Shown piece by piece: positions 54,585-63,230 of a DNA stretch of 64,000 nucleotides. A program made the translations under genes and the position numbers. Source of the stretch: Symplocastrum torsivum CPER-KK1 (lineage in GTDB: Bacteria > Cyanobacteriota > Cyanobacteriia > Cyanobacteriales > Coleofasciculaceae). The stretch is taken from the NCBI GenBank assembly GCA_019358875.1, contig JAHHIF010000004.1, forward strand, positions 185,785 to 249,784, given 5' to 3'. How positions within the stretch are numbered: the first letter of the stretch is position 1; each line of letters opens with the position of its first letter. The notes beneath the pieces are model-generated. The model was not told the origin of the DNA, did not search any database, and saw only the letters and a program-made list of their open reading frames with translations.

Positions 54585-55466
54585 ATGATTGTCTGCCCTA
54601 ACTGCAATCACCAAAATCCGGACGGTGCTAACCAATGTGAAGCTTGTTATACCCCTTTACCCGCAACCACGAGTTGTCCTAACTGTGGTGCAACTGTTCA
54701 GACAGACGCGAGCTTCTGCGGTCAGTGTGGCTTTAATTTAAATGTGAGTGGTTCAACGGGAGGAGGGAATACAGCACCCCCAACCCCACTTCCTAATGTG
54801 CCAGACTTAGTAGCTCCTGACCCGCTTGTTGAACCTGAACCTATGTCTGTTAGCTCTCAATTTCCCGATCCGGAGCCGATTTCGACAAATCCACCAACTC
54901 CTGACCCTGGCTTCCCACTTCCGGCTACTGTTGTCAGTCAACCAGCCAACCCAGAAGTTGGAACCCCAAGTTCTCCTGACTTAGGTACACTCCCGCCCCC
55001 CCCTCCTCCTGTTAGCAACGAACCAGAGGCACCACCTGCGGCAACGAGTAGTAGTGCCCCTATGCCACCGATACCACCTCCTATAAGTAACCTACCTCCT
55101 GTTACCTCGACAGGTCTAGGCAAAACTCAGCTACAAGTACAGTCGGCTCACCTCTTACACCTCCAAACGAATACACGGATTGAGTTGCCCTTGAATCTCT
55201 CGGTGATTCATATCGGTAAGACCAATGACCAGATTCCACCTGATATTGACGTTTCGGGTTTTCCAAACTCAGAGATTGTTTCCCGTATTCATGCGGATAT
55301 CCGGGTTGAGGGAGATGCCTACTTCCTTGAAGATGTTGGCAGTTCTAATGGTACTTACGTCAATCACACCCCCCTACCGAGGGGCAATCGGCACCGTTTG
55401 CGAACAGGCGATCGCATTAGCTTAGGTAAAGGTGACCAAGTGACATTTTTGTTCCAAGGTTCTTGA
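54585..55466 (+). CDS. Zinc-ribbon and FHA-domain protein
   Basis: The ATG at 54585 follows AAGGAGG with a four-base spacer, so I prefer it to the upstream ATG at 54540; the product is 293 residues. Residues 1-50 are a double zinc ribbon with four CXXC knuckles (CPNC, CEAC, CPNC, CGQC). About 130 residues of Pro/Ser/Thr linker follow. The FHA domain fills about 200-293: 'VIHIGKTNDQIP', 'EIVSRIHADIRVEG' and 'SSNGTYVNHTPLPRG'. The phosphothreonine-binding Ser-Arg and Asn are kept; the usual first-loop arginine is replaced by lysine. It should bind phosphothreonine partners in the cytoplasm. Confidence 0.9.
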   Translation: MIVCPNCNHQNPDGANQCEACYTPLPATTSCPNCGATVQTDASFCGQCGFNLNVSGSTGGGNTAPPTPLPNVPDLVAPDPLVEPEPMSVSSQFPDPEPISTNPPTPDPGFPLPATVVSQPANPEVGTPSSPDLGTLPPPPPPVSNEPEAPPAATSSSAPMPPIPPPISNLPPVTSTGLGKTQLQVQSAHLLHLQTNTRIELPLNLSVIHIGKTNDQIPPDIDVSGFPNSEIVSRIHADIRVEGDAYFLEDVGSSNGTYVNHTPLPRGNRHRLRTGDRISLGKGDQVTFLFQGS

Positions 55467-55480
55467 TGCTTTGGCGACGA

Positions 55481-55517
55481 GTTGGGTGAACGACACACCT
55501 GTTGACGCTCACCCAAC
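55481..55517. terminator. Inverted repeat after the zinc-ribbon FHA gene
   Basis: GTTGGGTGA (55481-55489) and TCACCCAAC (55509-55517) form a perfect 9-bp stem with a 19-base loop, 15 bases after the stop codon. It probably ends the transcript, although no T-run follows. Confidence 0.45.
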
Positions 55518-55758
55518 ACCTTCGGATGAGGGGTCAGACCTAATTGCCGACTTGGTTTTTAAAAGGTAGCTTTGGTTTAAAAATCAAGCTATTATTGGCG
55601 TTTCTATTCAGTTGCTAATTTTTACCAACCGAATGAGCATCGGAACAATGCTTAAGGTTTAGGGTAATTGTCTCCTAGGCAGAAGTGGCAACTATCAAGT
55701 AAGTATTAAAAACAAAGATTATCTGGCAGCACCTCCTGACATATTGGATAATTCAATC

Positions 55759-55986
55759 ATGAAGACTGTGAACCTTACACCCTTACTCCTGTTCTCTCGT
55801 CCTAAGCTGTCGAGGGGCAAGGAGGTAATGAGTGCTTTAGTTCTCAGATCCCAAGCCACTGTCGAAGCATTCAACGTCACTGAACAAGGAGCAGCTACGG
55901 CTGTTCAATCAGTTATTCAAGAGTGCCTCAATCGGTTTAGCTTGAACCAACAAGCCAATCCGAAGTATCAGCATTCTTGGTTGTAG
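55759..55986 (+). CDS. Hypothetical small protein, 75 aa
   Basis: An uncertain small gene. The frame from the ATG at 55759 gives 75 residues, and an ATG at 55828 preceded by AAGGAGGTA gives 51. The shared part 'QATVEAFNVTEQGAATAVQS' followed by 'VIQECLNRFSLNQQ' looks helical and soluble. I recognise no family. It lies between two FHA genes on the same strand, more than 200 bases from each. Confidence 0.4.
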   Translation: MKTVNLTPLLLFSRPKLSRGKEVMSALVLRSQATVEAFNVTEQGAATAVQSVIQECLNRFSLNQQANPKYQHSWL

Positions 55987-56202
55987 TCTAGTCAGTGGAC
56001 TGAAAGCATGTTCTCTAGAAGAGGCACAGCTGTCAGCCTATCAAGGTTGAAAAAGGTGTTTTATGTAGCTGTGTAATTAGAGTCGGGTAAACTCTCACAC
56101 GTTGAGATTGCATCCACTTAAACTTAGTCTAGAAACAGCGTCAGTTAACCAAGAAAAGAATCCCCTACTAGTTAGTGGGGGAAGTGTCAAGAGTCTCAGA
56201 CC

Positions 56203-56658
56203 GTGAGACGAAAGTCTTTGAAAGATGTAACATCGGTGATTACTCTGACCCTCCTGCATCCTCTCCAGTCTGTGCCTGTTCAAAGTTGGCCTTTTGAAAC
56301 TGAATCATTGATTCGGATTGGGCGGTCAACTGATAACGAAGTCATTCTCTACAGCGCCGTAGTTTCCCGTCATCATGTCGAGCTAAGGCGTAAAGGTTCA
56401 GAATGGGAAATTGTTAGCTTAGGTGCCAATGGAACTTATATAGATGGGAAGCGCATTACCCAAATCCCGGTTGTAGACGGAATGATCATTCGTCTAGCCA
56501 GTTCTGGTCCAAAAATTCAGATTCGCCTGGAAGGAGAAACCCCAAAGGCAAAGCTGAAGACGGCTCTAGGTAAGCGAGTCGCTCGATCAAAAGATGTAGA
56601 CTCATCCAAAGAGACGTTGGTGGATGCCCAAAGTAGTGAAACAGAAGACACTAACTAA
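56203..56658 (+). CDS. FHA-domain protein
   Basis: The 151-residue product (GTG start at 56203) is a single FHA domain with a charged tail. The phosphothreonine-binding residues are all present: Arg in 'LIRIGRSTDNEVIL', Ser and Arg in 'AVVSRHHVELRRKG' and Asn in 'SLGANGTYIDGKRI'. The C-terminal 45 residues are basic then acidic ('KTALGKRVARSKDVDSSKET') and probably disordered. It is the second FHA protein within 2 kb, and neither has a kinase beside it. Likely a cytoplasmic adaptor for Ser/Thr-kinase signalling. Confidence 0.88.
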   Translation: MRRKSLKDVTSVITLTLLHPLQSVPVQSWPFETESLIRIGRSTDNEVILYSAVVSRHHVELRRKGSEWEIVSLGANGTYIDGKRITQIPVVDGMIIRLASSGPKIQIRLEGETPKAKLKTALGKRVARSKDVDSSKETLVDAQSSETEDTN

Positions 56659-56779
56659 CCGGATAGAGAGGTGTGGCGTTCCTGGGGCATCGAAGAAAAG
56701 TTGACGGATTGCTTTGGCACTTGTGGATTGTTAGGCGATCGCGTAAATCTTCACAGAAAGCGGCAGGAAGCCCCTTCCT

Positions 56780-57238
56780 ACACTGAGTTTTGCCTTCAAA
56801 AAACTCGACTATCGAGTGTTTATGAATGATGTACGGTTGTGGTTGCCCCAGGGGCGCATCTATACCTATCCCAATGTGATGGTCGTGGTGGGAGCGCCGA
56901 AGTATTACAATAATCGTACAGATACGATTACCAATCCCAGCGTGATTATCGAGGTTTTGTCACCGTCAACCAAGGGATACGATCGCAGCAAGAAGTTTGA
57001 GGCATACCGCACGATTCCCACATTTCAGGAATATTTGTTAATCGACCAAACTCGGATATATATCGAACATTTTTCTAAGACGGATAAGAAGCGATGGTCG
57101 TTTTGCGAATATGATGAATCAGATGATGCGATCGCGCTAGCTTCAGTATCCTTTGAAGTTTCTCTGGCAGATATCTATAGTAAGGTGAACCTTGAACAGG
57201 TAGATGCAGAAACGGCACCCGAAGTTGGAGAAGTTTAA
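56780..57238 (+). pseudogene. 5'-truncated Uma2 family nuclease with altered catalytic residue
   Basis: The frame from 56780 reads TLSFAFKKLDYRVFMNDVRL and continues as the C-terminal two-thirds of a Uma2 protein ('IIEVLSPSTKGYDRSKKFEAY', 'TIPTFQEYLLIDQ'). The roughly 50 N-terminal residues with 'EYRDGEI' and the catalytic His region are absent, and an in-frame TAA lies at 56744. The usual 'YPDVMVV' reads YPNVMVV, so the metal-binding aspartate is asparagine, while the Glu and Lys remain. A gene caller would start at GTG 56816 (140 aa). It is probably inactive. Confidence 0.8.
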
Positions 57239-57525
57239 GGTAGTGCAGATTCCCAAATTTTTTAGCTGATGAATAAATTATTTCTCTAGCCAGGTAGGGC
57301 ACGAATGCCAAAGCCCCTACTGCGTACCTCGCTCTCGCCGAGAATTGCTATAACTTTCATAGATACACGATAACCTGAAAACCTAATTTACCCTTGACAG
57401 CTGGGCGATATTGTGAGTTAGAGCCGTGGCGGGGGTCTTGGAGCCTGTAGCGTTCTCTAGCCGTGATTTGACTTGATAATTGTGCTATCAATTCTCGTGA
57501 TGGTTGAGCGCATCCGTGCTGACGA

Positions 57526-58128
57526 TTAATAGTCTGAGCTTTCATCCGGCTGCTCCACGTCTTTGTATTGCCTTTGTGGAAGAGAATCCTTGATGTCTTT
57601 ATAGAAGGTTTCAGAAGTGTTCTGGTCGGTATCATCGAGATCAGCATCAAGCTCTCGATACACATTGTCGGCTGATGTCATCGAGGCAGAGGTTTCAGAC
57701 TCATGTAGATCTAAAGCCTTTCTCTGGCTGGGTGGAAGACGGTCAACTGACTTACGCCCTGTTGAGGGACGGTTCCAGGTTTTCCAAGCCGCTTTGACAC
57801 CTGCGACAACGCCACGAGTATTAACCTGTACCTTCTTCGCCTGGTTTTTTGCGCCAGTAAGACTTTGATCAACTTGTTTAACCACTTGACCAGCGCTTTT
57901 AACCCCTTCACTGACATCATCAGTCAAATCACTGATTTCTAAGCCTGTGAGACGAATTGCCTCTAAGGTAGGCGGCAATTCTCGCCGGAGGGTATCAAAT
58001 AACTTTTCAGCACTACGGGCTGCCCGTGCTAACTCCTGCAAAGCGGGCAGTGCGGCAACTAAGACAGCAGTCAAGCTGACAGCCACCAACAAAATAGACA
58101 ATCCTAGCCAAAATAGAGGGTCAATCAC
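57526..58128 (-). CDS. DUF948-type membrane-anchored protein
   Basis: About 200 residues from the GTG at 58128; a TTG one codon earlier is possible. A single membrane helix near the N-terminus ('FWLGLSILLVAVSLTAVLVA') is followed by a long amphipathic helical region with heptad spacing ('LARAARSAEKLFDTLRREL', 'VSEGVKSAGQVVKQVDQS'), typical of DUF948. The acidic tail is probably disordered. The YtxH-type gene ends 11 bases upstream, so the two are cotranscribed. Both are general-stress-type envelope proteins with no defined biochemistry. Confidence 0.85.
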   Translation of the reverse strand: MIDPLFWLGLSILLVAVSLTAVLVAALPALQELARAARSAEKLFDTLRRELPPTLEAIRLTGLEISDLTDDVSEGVKSAGQVVKQVDQSLTGAKNQAKKVQVNTRGVVAGVKAAWKTWNRPSTGRKSVDRLPPSQRKALDLHESETSASMTSADNVYRELDADLDDTDQNTSETFYKDIKDSLPQRQYKDVEQPDESSDY

Positions 58129-58139
58129 CAACGGTTCGC

Positions 58140-58493
58140 CTACAGCTTATGGTCAGGAACCGACGGCTGAGTCTCAGTGACCACTTCCGCCTTGGACTGT
58201 CTGAGTTCTAGATTCTCTCGTTGAGAAGCTTCAATACCTGCGGCGATCGCTTCTCGCAGTCGAGCAAGTGTGCCATCCCAATTACGCAGTGCCGATTCAG
58301 AAAGGCGATCGGCTTGTAGCTGTACGCTACTCGATAGATCTTCGGCTAACTCCGGCAAAGCGTCTGCGGATTTCTTCAATAGTTGCCGCGTATCTCGACC
58401 CGTGCGCGGGGCAATCAGTAAACCAGTCACGGTTCCGATGGCGCTACCCAGTAGCAAGCCACCAATAAATGATCCAGCACTTTTCTTTGACAT
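58140..58493 (-). CDS. YtxH-domain protein
   Basis: The 117 residues begin with the YtxH signature, a glycine-rich membrane helix followed by a basic turn: 'SFIGGLLLGSAIGTVTGLLI' then 'APRTGRDTRQLLKKSA'. The remaining part is an amphipathic helix ('AEDLSSSVQLQADRLSESAL'). YtxH proteins are small stress-linked membrane proteins of unknown mechanism. GGAA precedes the ATG. It is first of a two-gene unit with the DUF948-type gene. Confidence 0.88.
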   Translation of the reverse strand: MSKKSAGSFIGGLLLGSAIGTVTGLLIAPRTGRDTRQLLKKSADALPELAEDLSSSVQLQADRLSESALRNWDGTLARLREAIAAGIEASQRENLELRQSKAEVVTETQPSVPDHKL

Positions 58494-58707
58494 TTTCTGG
58501 TTCCTATCGCTACACCAATTTTATGCAGATTTGCTCTTTAGAAATTGAACTTAACCTCTGAGTCCTCTGCTTTGTTGTGAATATGCTAGTCATTATCCAC
58601 TCGTTCTCGCTACTGAACAGCCAGATATACTGGATAGATGTCTAGAGCAACCTTAGCGTAATCCTGTTTTGTTTGAGACAAGCCACACTGTTAAATGGCT
58701 GCAACTC

Positions 58708-59064
58708 TCACGATCGCCGCTTGTAGCGCCGTGGACGCCGTAATCGTTTTGAGGGCGATCGCAAATTACTACGCCTAACCGACCGCCAAGCACGTTGTAG
58801 CAAACCGATGAGGGCTAGAACTTGCTGAACTTTTTGCAGTTGAATATCCAGTTGTTGATAGCTCTCTCTCAATCCGTTGACACCGAGTTGTCCCTGCGAA
58901 ATTGCATTTGGGGCACCGTGTAACACAAGATAGGCACTGCGCTCAACATTAATCAAAATAGCTGTGACAACCACTAGCGTCCGCCGCAAATTCCACACTT
59001 GCCAAGCCGCATAGAAGCACAGCAGCGAGATCAATACATTAAGAACCACCACAACTGTTACCAT
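58708..59064 (-). CDS. Membrane-anchored protein with basic tail
   Basis: The 118-residue product has one or two N-terminal hydrophobic stretches ('VTVVVVLNVLISLLCFYAAW' and 'LVVVTAILINVE'), a helical middle ('ESYQQLDIQLQKVQQVLALI') and a strongly basic C-terminus ('RSPSKRLRRPRRYKRRS'). It is likely an inner-membrane protein whose tail contacts lipid head groups or nucleic acid. It is a cyanobacterial-looking hypothetical with no family I can name. It lies 215 bases upstream of the YtxH-DUF948 pair on the same strand. Confidence 0.65.
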   Translation of the reverse strand: MVTVVVVLNVLISLLCFYAAWQVWNLRRTLVVVTAILINVERSAYLVLHGAPNAISQGQLGVNGLRESYQQLDIQLQKVQQVLALIGLLQRAWRSVRRSNLRSPSKRLRRPRRYKRRS

Positions 59065-59139
59065 CTTTTAGGCATTCCGCAATCTCTTGGTGGAATTGAA
59101 CATGAACAATCGAAAGGATGATTATAAACGGCTCCTACT

Positions 59140-59287
59140 TTAGTCTTGAACTAGCGCTGGTAGAACTTTCTCTCCGAAGGTTTCTATAAATGCTTGCTGT
59201 TCTCGGTTCACATTGTGCAAAAGAATATCACTAAATCCCCAGTTCCACATCCTTCTGTAGCCACTCCAGTCTCTCTTGTTTAGGTGC
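59140..59287 (-). pseudogene. C-terminal remnant of an LLM-class flavin-dependent oxidoreductase
   Basis: On the minus strand the sequence ends with GFSDILLHNVNREQQAFIE then TFGEKVLPALVQD, the standard C-terminus of F420/FMN-dependent luciferase-like enzymes. Just upstream, a different frame gives ERLEWLQKDVELG, the family's preceding helix. The two join if one G is removed from the GGGG run (plus-strand 59237-59240). Beyond that, stops appear. About 45 codons survive next to the rsmB start. Confidence 0.75.
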
Positions 59288-59396
59288 TTAGGGTTTTGAT
59301 ACTTTGATCCATCTGATGTGACGATAAAATCAATCAACTCTAAGTCTATAAGCCACTCTAAACTTAAAGTTCTTGATCCAACAAGGCTCGCTTCCT

Positions 59397-60788
59397 ATGC
59401 AAAATCCTCGCCAGTTGGCATTTCTTGCCCTTCGAGATATCCAAAAACGAGGTGCTTATACTGACATCGCCCTTGATCGGGTGCTGAGAACCGCTAAATT
59501 AAATAGTGCTGACCGCTCTCTAGTGACTGAACTCGTTTATGGGAGCGTCAGACGAAGGCGATCGCTCGACGCTTTAATTGACCAACTCGGCAAAAAGAAA
59601 GCCCACCAGCAGCCCCCTGATCTCCGCACAATCCTCCATATCGGCTTATACCAGCTACGCTACCAATCACGAATCCCTGCCTCAGCAGCCGTTAATACCA
59701 CGGTTGAACTGGCGAAAGAAAATGGGTTCAAAGGACTCGCTGGTGTTGTGAATGGCTTACTACGACAGTATGAGCGTCTCGCAACAGCTTCAGCCGATGC
59801 CGAGTCAAACCCTCCAAAATCACATGACCCGCTACAGTTACCAGAGGAACCTGTGGCACGTTTAGGCATCTTGCACAGCTTTCCTGACTGGATTATCAAG
59901 CTGTGGGTAGAACAACTGGGAATCGAAGAAGCTGAATCGCTTTGTGAATGGTTGAACCAATCCCCAACAATTGATCTTCGGGTTAATCTGCTACGGGTAT
60001 CAATTGAGGAAGTGGAAGCCGCGATGCAATCGGCTGGCGTTGATGTCCGTCGTGTGCCACACCTACCCCAAGCGTTACGAGTGGTTGGTGGTACGGGGGC
60101 AATCCAACAGCTACCTGGATTTAATGAAGGTTGGTGGACGATTCAAGATAGTAGCGCTCAGTTAGTAAGCCATCTCCTGAACCCAAAAGCAGGTGATGTT
60201 GTTATTGATGCTTGTGCAGCACCGGGAGGAAAGACAACCCATATTGCCGAATTAATGGGAGATGAAGGTAAGATTTGGGCATGTGACACGAAACCTTCTC
60301 GCCTGAAAAAGGTGCAAGAAAATGCCCAACGGCTACAACTACAATCCATTCAAATCTGCACAGGCGACAGTCGCAACTTCCCTCAGTTCATCAATTCGGC
60401 CGATGCTGTCTTACTGGACGCTCCCTGTTCAGGTAATGGTACACTCCACCGCCGTCCTGATATCCGTTGGCGTGTGACACCAGCAACAGTCGATGAACTT
60501 TCAGTGTTGCAAGGAGAACTCTTAGAACAAGCAGCAACCTGGGTGAAGCCTGGAGGCATCCTCGTTTATGCTACCTGCACACTGCATCCCCAGGAGAATG
60601 AAAGGGTAATTCAAAGCTTTCTTGAGCGTCACTCTTCCTGGCAAATTGAGCCACCACTGGCTGATTCACCCCTTACTAATTTCACCACACCACAAGGCTG
60701 GATGAAAGTTTGGTCTCACCGCTATCAAATGGATGGCTTCTTCATGGTGCGTCTAAAACTAGGGAGTGGGGAGGAGAGGGTTTTATAG
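59397..60788 (+). CDS. rsmB: 16S rRNA (cytosine-967-C5)-methyltransferase RsmB
   Basis: About 463 residues from the ATG at 59397; a TTG at 59373 is in frame. The N-terminal NusB-like RNA-binding domain (1-150, 'QLAFLALRDIQKRGAYTDIA') is followed by the SAM-dependent domain: motif I 'VIDACAAPGGKTTHIAELM', motif IV 'DAVLLDAPCSGNGTLHRRPD' and motif VI 'LVYATCTLHPQENE'. The PC and TC cysteines are the pair that releases and attacks C6 of the target cytosine. It methylates C967 of 16S rRNA. It is a single gene. Confidence 0.96.
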   Translation: MQNPRQLAFLALRDIQKRGAYTDIALDRVLRTAKLNSADRSLVTELVYGSVRRRRSLDALIDQLGKKKAHQQPPDLRTILHIGLYQLRYQSRIPASAAVNTTVELAKENGFKGLAGVVNGLLRQYERLATASADAESNPPKSHDPLQLPEEPVARLGILHSFPDWIIKLWVEQLGIEEAESLCEWLNQSPTIDLRVNLLRVSIEEVEAAMQSAGVDVRRVPHLPQALRVVGGTGAIQQLPGFNEGWWTIQDSSAQLVSHLLNPKAGDVVIDACAAPGGKTTHIAELMGDEGKIWACDTKPSRLKKVQENAQRLQLQSIQICTGDSRNFPQFINSADAVLLDAPCSGNGTLHRRPDIRWRVTPATVDELSVLQGELLEQAATWVKPGGILVYATCTLHPQENERVIQSFLERHSSWQIEPPLADSPLTNFTTPQGWMKVWSHRYQMDGFFMVRLKLGSGEERVL

Positions 60789-60849
60789 CGGTTTGCAATT
60801 GGAGGCAATACACTTTGACCTCTCCAACCTCTCTCCTAATCTTGAGATA

Positions 60850-60895
60850 GGCTTACCCCCTTTTCCTTGCAGGGAAGGGGTTGGGGGTTAGGTCT
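60850..60895. repeat. C/G-run palindromic repeat after rsmB
   Basis: CCCCCTTTTCCTTGCAGGGAAGGGG (about 60856-60880) folds into an imperfect hairpin with a GGTTGGGGGTTAGG extension. It belongs to a very common family in filamentous cyanobacteria and lies about 70 bases after the rsmB stop. Confidence 0.5.
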
Positions 60896-61074
60896 CTTAT
60901 TTCACTCAAACGAGAAGCTCTATATTTAACTGTGCCTCTTGGCATGGTATTTGTTGTATCAAAAAGCTGAAGCGTTGAGAAATCAACGTTTGCTAACTTT
61001 AACCTGTGATTTCCGTAACCCGTTTCAGTGTTCTGTTATAGATAGAGGGGCACTTAGTTAGTTAAAGAAAAATC

Positions 61075-61497
61075 ATGGTTGCAAACTCTAGTGTTAAACA
61101 ATTAGTCAAGATTCTGATTGGTGCGGCTTGGATTGACGGCAAAGTTCAGCCAGAGGAGCGGGAGTATCTCAAGCGAGTGGCAACACAATCAGGCGTTGCT
61201 GACGACCCAGAGATTCAGCCCTTGTTGTACGAACTCAGAGCCGTTCTCCCTGATGAGTGTTATACCTGGGTGAAAGAATATTTAGGCGATCGCCCAAGTT
61301 CGGAAGATTACGAGCGGCTGATTGAATCCCTCAGCGCTTTAATTTACAGCGATGGCGATGTTGCCACAGAGGAAGCTAAACTCTTGACTCGCTTGCAGCT
61401 TCTCGATCCATCGAATACTGCACAAAAGTCGGGGCAAAACAACGTCCTCAAAGCGATTCAAAAACTTTACCACCGATGGATAGATAAACAAGCTTAA
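61075..61497 (+). CDS. TerB-family protein
   Basis: The 140-residue all-helical product matches the tellurite-resistance TerB fold: 'ILIGAAWIDGKVQPEEREYL' and 'SALIYSDGDVATEEAKLLTR' are the two pseudo-symmetric acidic motifs (DGxVxxEE) that bind metal in TerB. No other ter genes are nearby, so a tellurite role is unsupported. Single-domain TerB proteins are often membrane-stress or ion-sensing adaptors. The C-terminus 'VLKAIQKLYHRWIDKQA' is amphipathic. The frame continues past its TAA into the remnant at 61504. Confidence 0.87.
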   Translation: MVANSSVKQLVKILIGAAWIDGKVQPEEREYLKRVATQSGVADDPEIQPLLYELRAVLPDECYTWVKEYLGDRPSSEDYERLIESLSALIYSDGDVATEEAKLLTRLQLLDPSNTAQKSGQNNVLKAIQKLYHRWIDKQA

Positions 61498-61503
61498 CAA
61501 TTT

Positions 61504-61702
61504 AAATTCTTCTACGGAGACCAAGACCTTTATCCCATCCCCGCTGATTGGGGTTGGATTGGGGATGACAACAGCAATCCCCCAGCCTCGAATTTTGATG
61601 ATTTGGTGAAGTCCCTTGATTCAGGAAACTATTTTCTTTTACTTAGCAACTAATGAAGTGGAACTAGCGTCTTTTACCTTGAGGTTGTTCATAACAACTT
61701 AG
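61504..61702 (+). pseudogene. Decayed coding remnant, family unknown
   Basis: Without any start codon, the plus strand reads KFFYGDQDLYPIPADWGWIG then DDNSNPPASNFDDLVKSLDS then GNYFLLLSN and a stop. A shift at about 61645 allows ATNEVELASFTLRLFITT and TAG at 61700. Both parts look protein-like in composition (aromatic, Asp-rich, amphipathic). I cannot name the family. Loss of the 5' end plus a frameshift suggest a dead fragment. The remaining 130 bases to the SLH gene hold its promoter. Confidence 0.45.
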
Positions 61703-61834
61703 GTAAAAACTGCTGTAATTGAGCATTTTGCAGTGTGAGCCACTAAAAAGTTTAGCTAGTAAGTTCTAGGAACATTTAACGCCATCTCAGGTCTGATTAC
61801 TTAACAACGCAATTGTTTTTGGAGAACGCCTTCA

Positions 61835-63085
61835 ATGTCTAACTTCTCTCGCTGGCAAGCAGGAACCGCCGCTTTCCTAGCGCTCGGAATCACCACTGGA
61901 ACCCTTGCCCCTCTCGTGTCAACTGCCCCTGCTTTTGCACAAGCAAGCGGTTTTAGTGATGTCTCATCAAACTACTGGGCAGAGGATTTTATTTCAGAAC
62001 TGTCAGAACGGCAGATTATCGCTGGATTCCCTGATGGCACATTCCGCCCTGATGCACCAGTAACCCGTGCCCAGTTCGCGGCGATGCTGCGTAAAGCGAA
62101 TGAATCCTTCGATCAGCCATCTGTTCGCGGTAATACCAATTTCGTTGATGTCCGCTCAAACTACTGGGCAGCTTCCGCCATTCAAACTGCCTACACAACT
62201 GGCTTCATGGCAGGTTACCCTGGTAACGTTTTTAGACCAGAGCAAAATATTCCCCGTGAACAAGTCTTAGTTGCGCTTGCAAATGGACTAGATTACTCTT
62301 CTAGCACAGCAACATCCAGTGTTCTGAATATCTACAACGACGCTTCTAGGATTTCTAACTTCGCTCGCGATCCAATTGCGGCGGCAACAGAAAATCAGTT
62401 GGTGGTGAACTACCCCAACCTCTCGACTCTGAATCCAACTCGCAATGCAACTCGTGCAGAAGTAGCTGCTTTCATCTACCAAGCATTGGTCAAAGAAGGG
62501 GAAGCGGTAGCGATCAACTCGCCCTATGCCGTTAATCAGACACCAGTAGTAACTGGCCCTGTGACGATTCCTTCCGGGACTTCTATTCCTGTGCAGTATG
62601 AAAGAGAAAAAATTCTCATCACAAACGAGGAAACTGTACCACTAACCCTGACAGTGGATGCTAATATCACTACGGCTGATGGTAGAGTCCTGATTCCTGC
62701 CGGAAGTGAGGTTATTGGTGAGTTACGTCCTGCCCAAGGTGGTGCTCAGTTTGTCGCCCAAACATTGGTGATGGGTAGCCAGCAGATGCCAATCAACGCC
62801 ACATCTCAGGTGATCACCACGACTGAAACTGTTCGCAAGGGCATTAATGTTGGCAATCTTGTGAAGAATGCGGCATTAGGTACAGCCGCTGCTGCCGCGA
62901 TCGCAGCCGTCACAGGTGACCGGGCGATCGCTACTGAAGAACTCTTGATTGGTGGTGGTGCAGGTGTTGTACTCAACCTAATTTCGACCTTCCTCGGACG
63001 CAACAGCGTTGACCTGATTTCGATTGAACCTGACACAGACCTAGACCTCAGATTAGGCTCTAACTTGGTGATTACCCCTCGATAG
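61835..63085 (+). CDS. SLH-domain exported protein
   Basis: The 416-residue protein has a signal peptide (GTAAFLALGITTGTLAPLVS, ending AFAQ) and three S-layer homology repeats (about 40-95, 105-160, 165-225) with 'FSDVSSNYWAEDFISEL', 'GFPDGTFRPDAPVTRAQFAA' and 'NFVDVRSNYWAASAI'. The C-terminal half is a beta-rich domain ('LIPAGSEVIGELRPAQGGAQ') of the type seen in VirB10/TrbI-like folds. A glycine/alanine hydrophobic helix 'LGTAAAAAIAAVTG' follows. SLH domains bind pyruvylated cell-wall polymers, so it is probably anchored in the periplasm or outer envelope. GGAG lies about ten bases before the ATG. Confidence 0.92.
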   Translation: MSNFSRWQAGTAAFLALGITTGTLAPLVSTAPAFAQASGFSDVSSNYWAEDFISELSERQIIAGFPDGTFRPDAPVTRAQFAAMLRKANESFDQPSVRGNTNFVDVRSNYWAASAIQTAYTTGFMAGYPGNVFRPEQNIPREQVLVALANGLDYSSSTATSSVLNIYNDASRISNFARDPIAAATENQLVVNYPNLSTLNPTRNATRAEVAAFIYQALVKEGEAVAINSPYAVNQTPVVTGPVTIPSGTSIPVQYEREKILITNEETVPLTLTVDANITTADGRVLIPAGSEVIGELRPAQGGAQFVAQTLVMGSQQMPINATSQVITTTETVRKGINVGNLVKNAALGTAAAAAIAAVTGDRAIATEELLIGGGAGVVLNLISTFLGRNSVDLISIEPDTDLDLRLGSNLVITPR

Positions 63086-63230
63086 ATTGGGTAAATAACG
63101 ACAAGTTGTGAAGTCGTAACTAAATATGGGGGTACGGTATACCGTGCCCCTAATTTATTTTTATATCGCTTCTGTAACCAAGTATGATTAGGGACTCGAT
63201 TGTAATTCAATTGAATAGATTGTAAATTCC

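Noticed and set aside
57357..57665. 102-codon minus-strand frame overlapping the DUF948-type gene
   Set aside because: Overlaps the real gene in another frame; no homology-like features.
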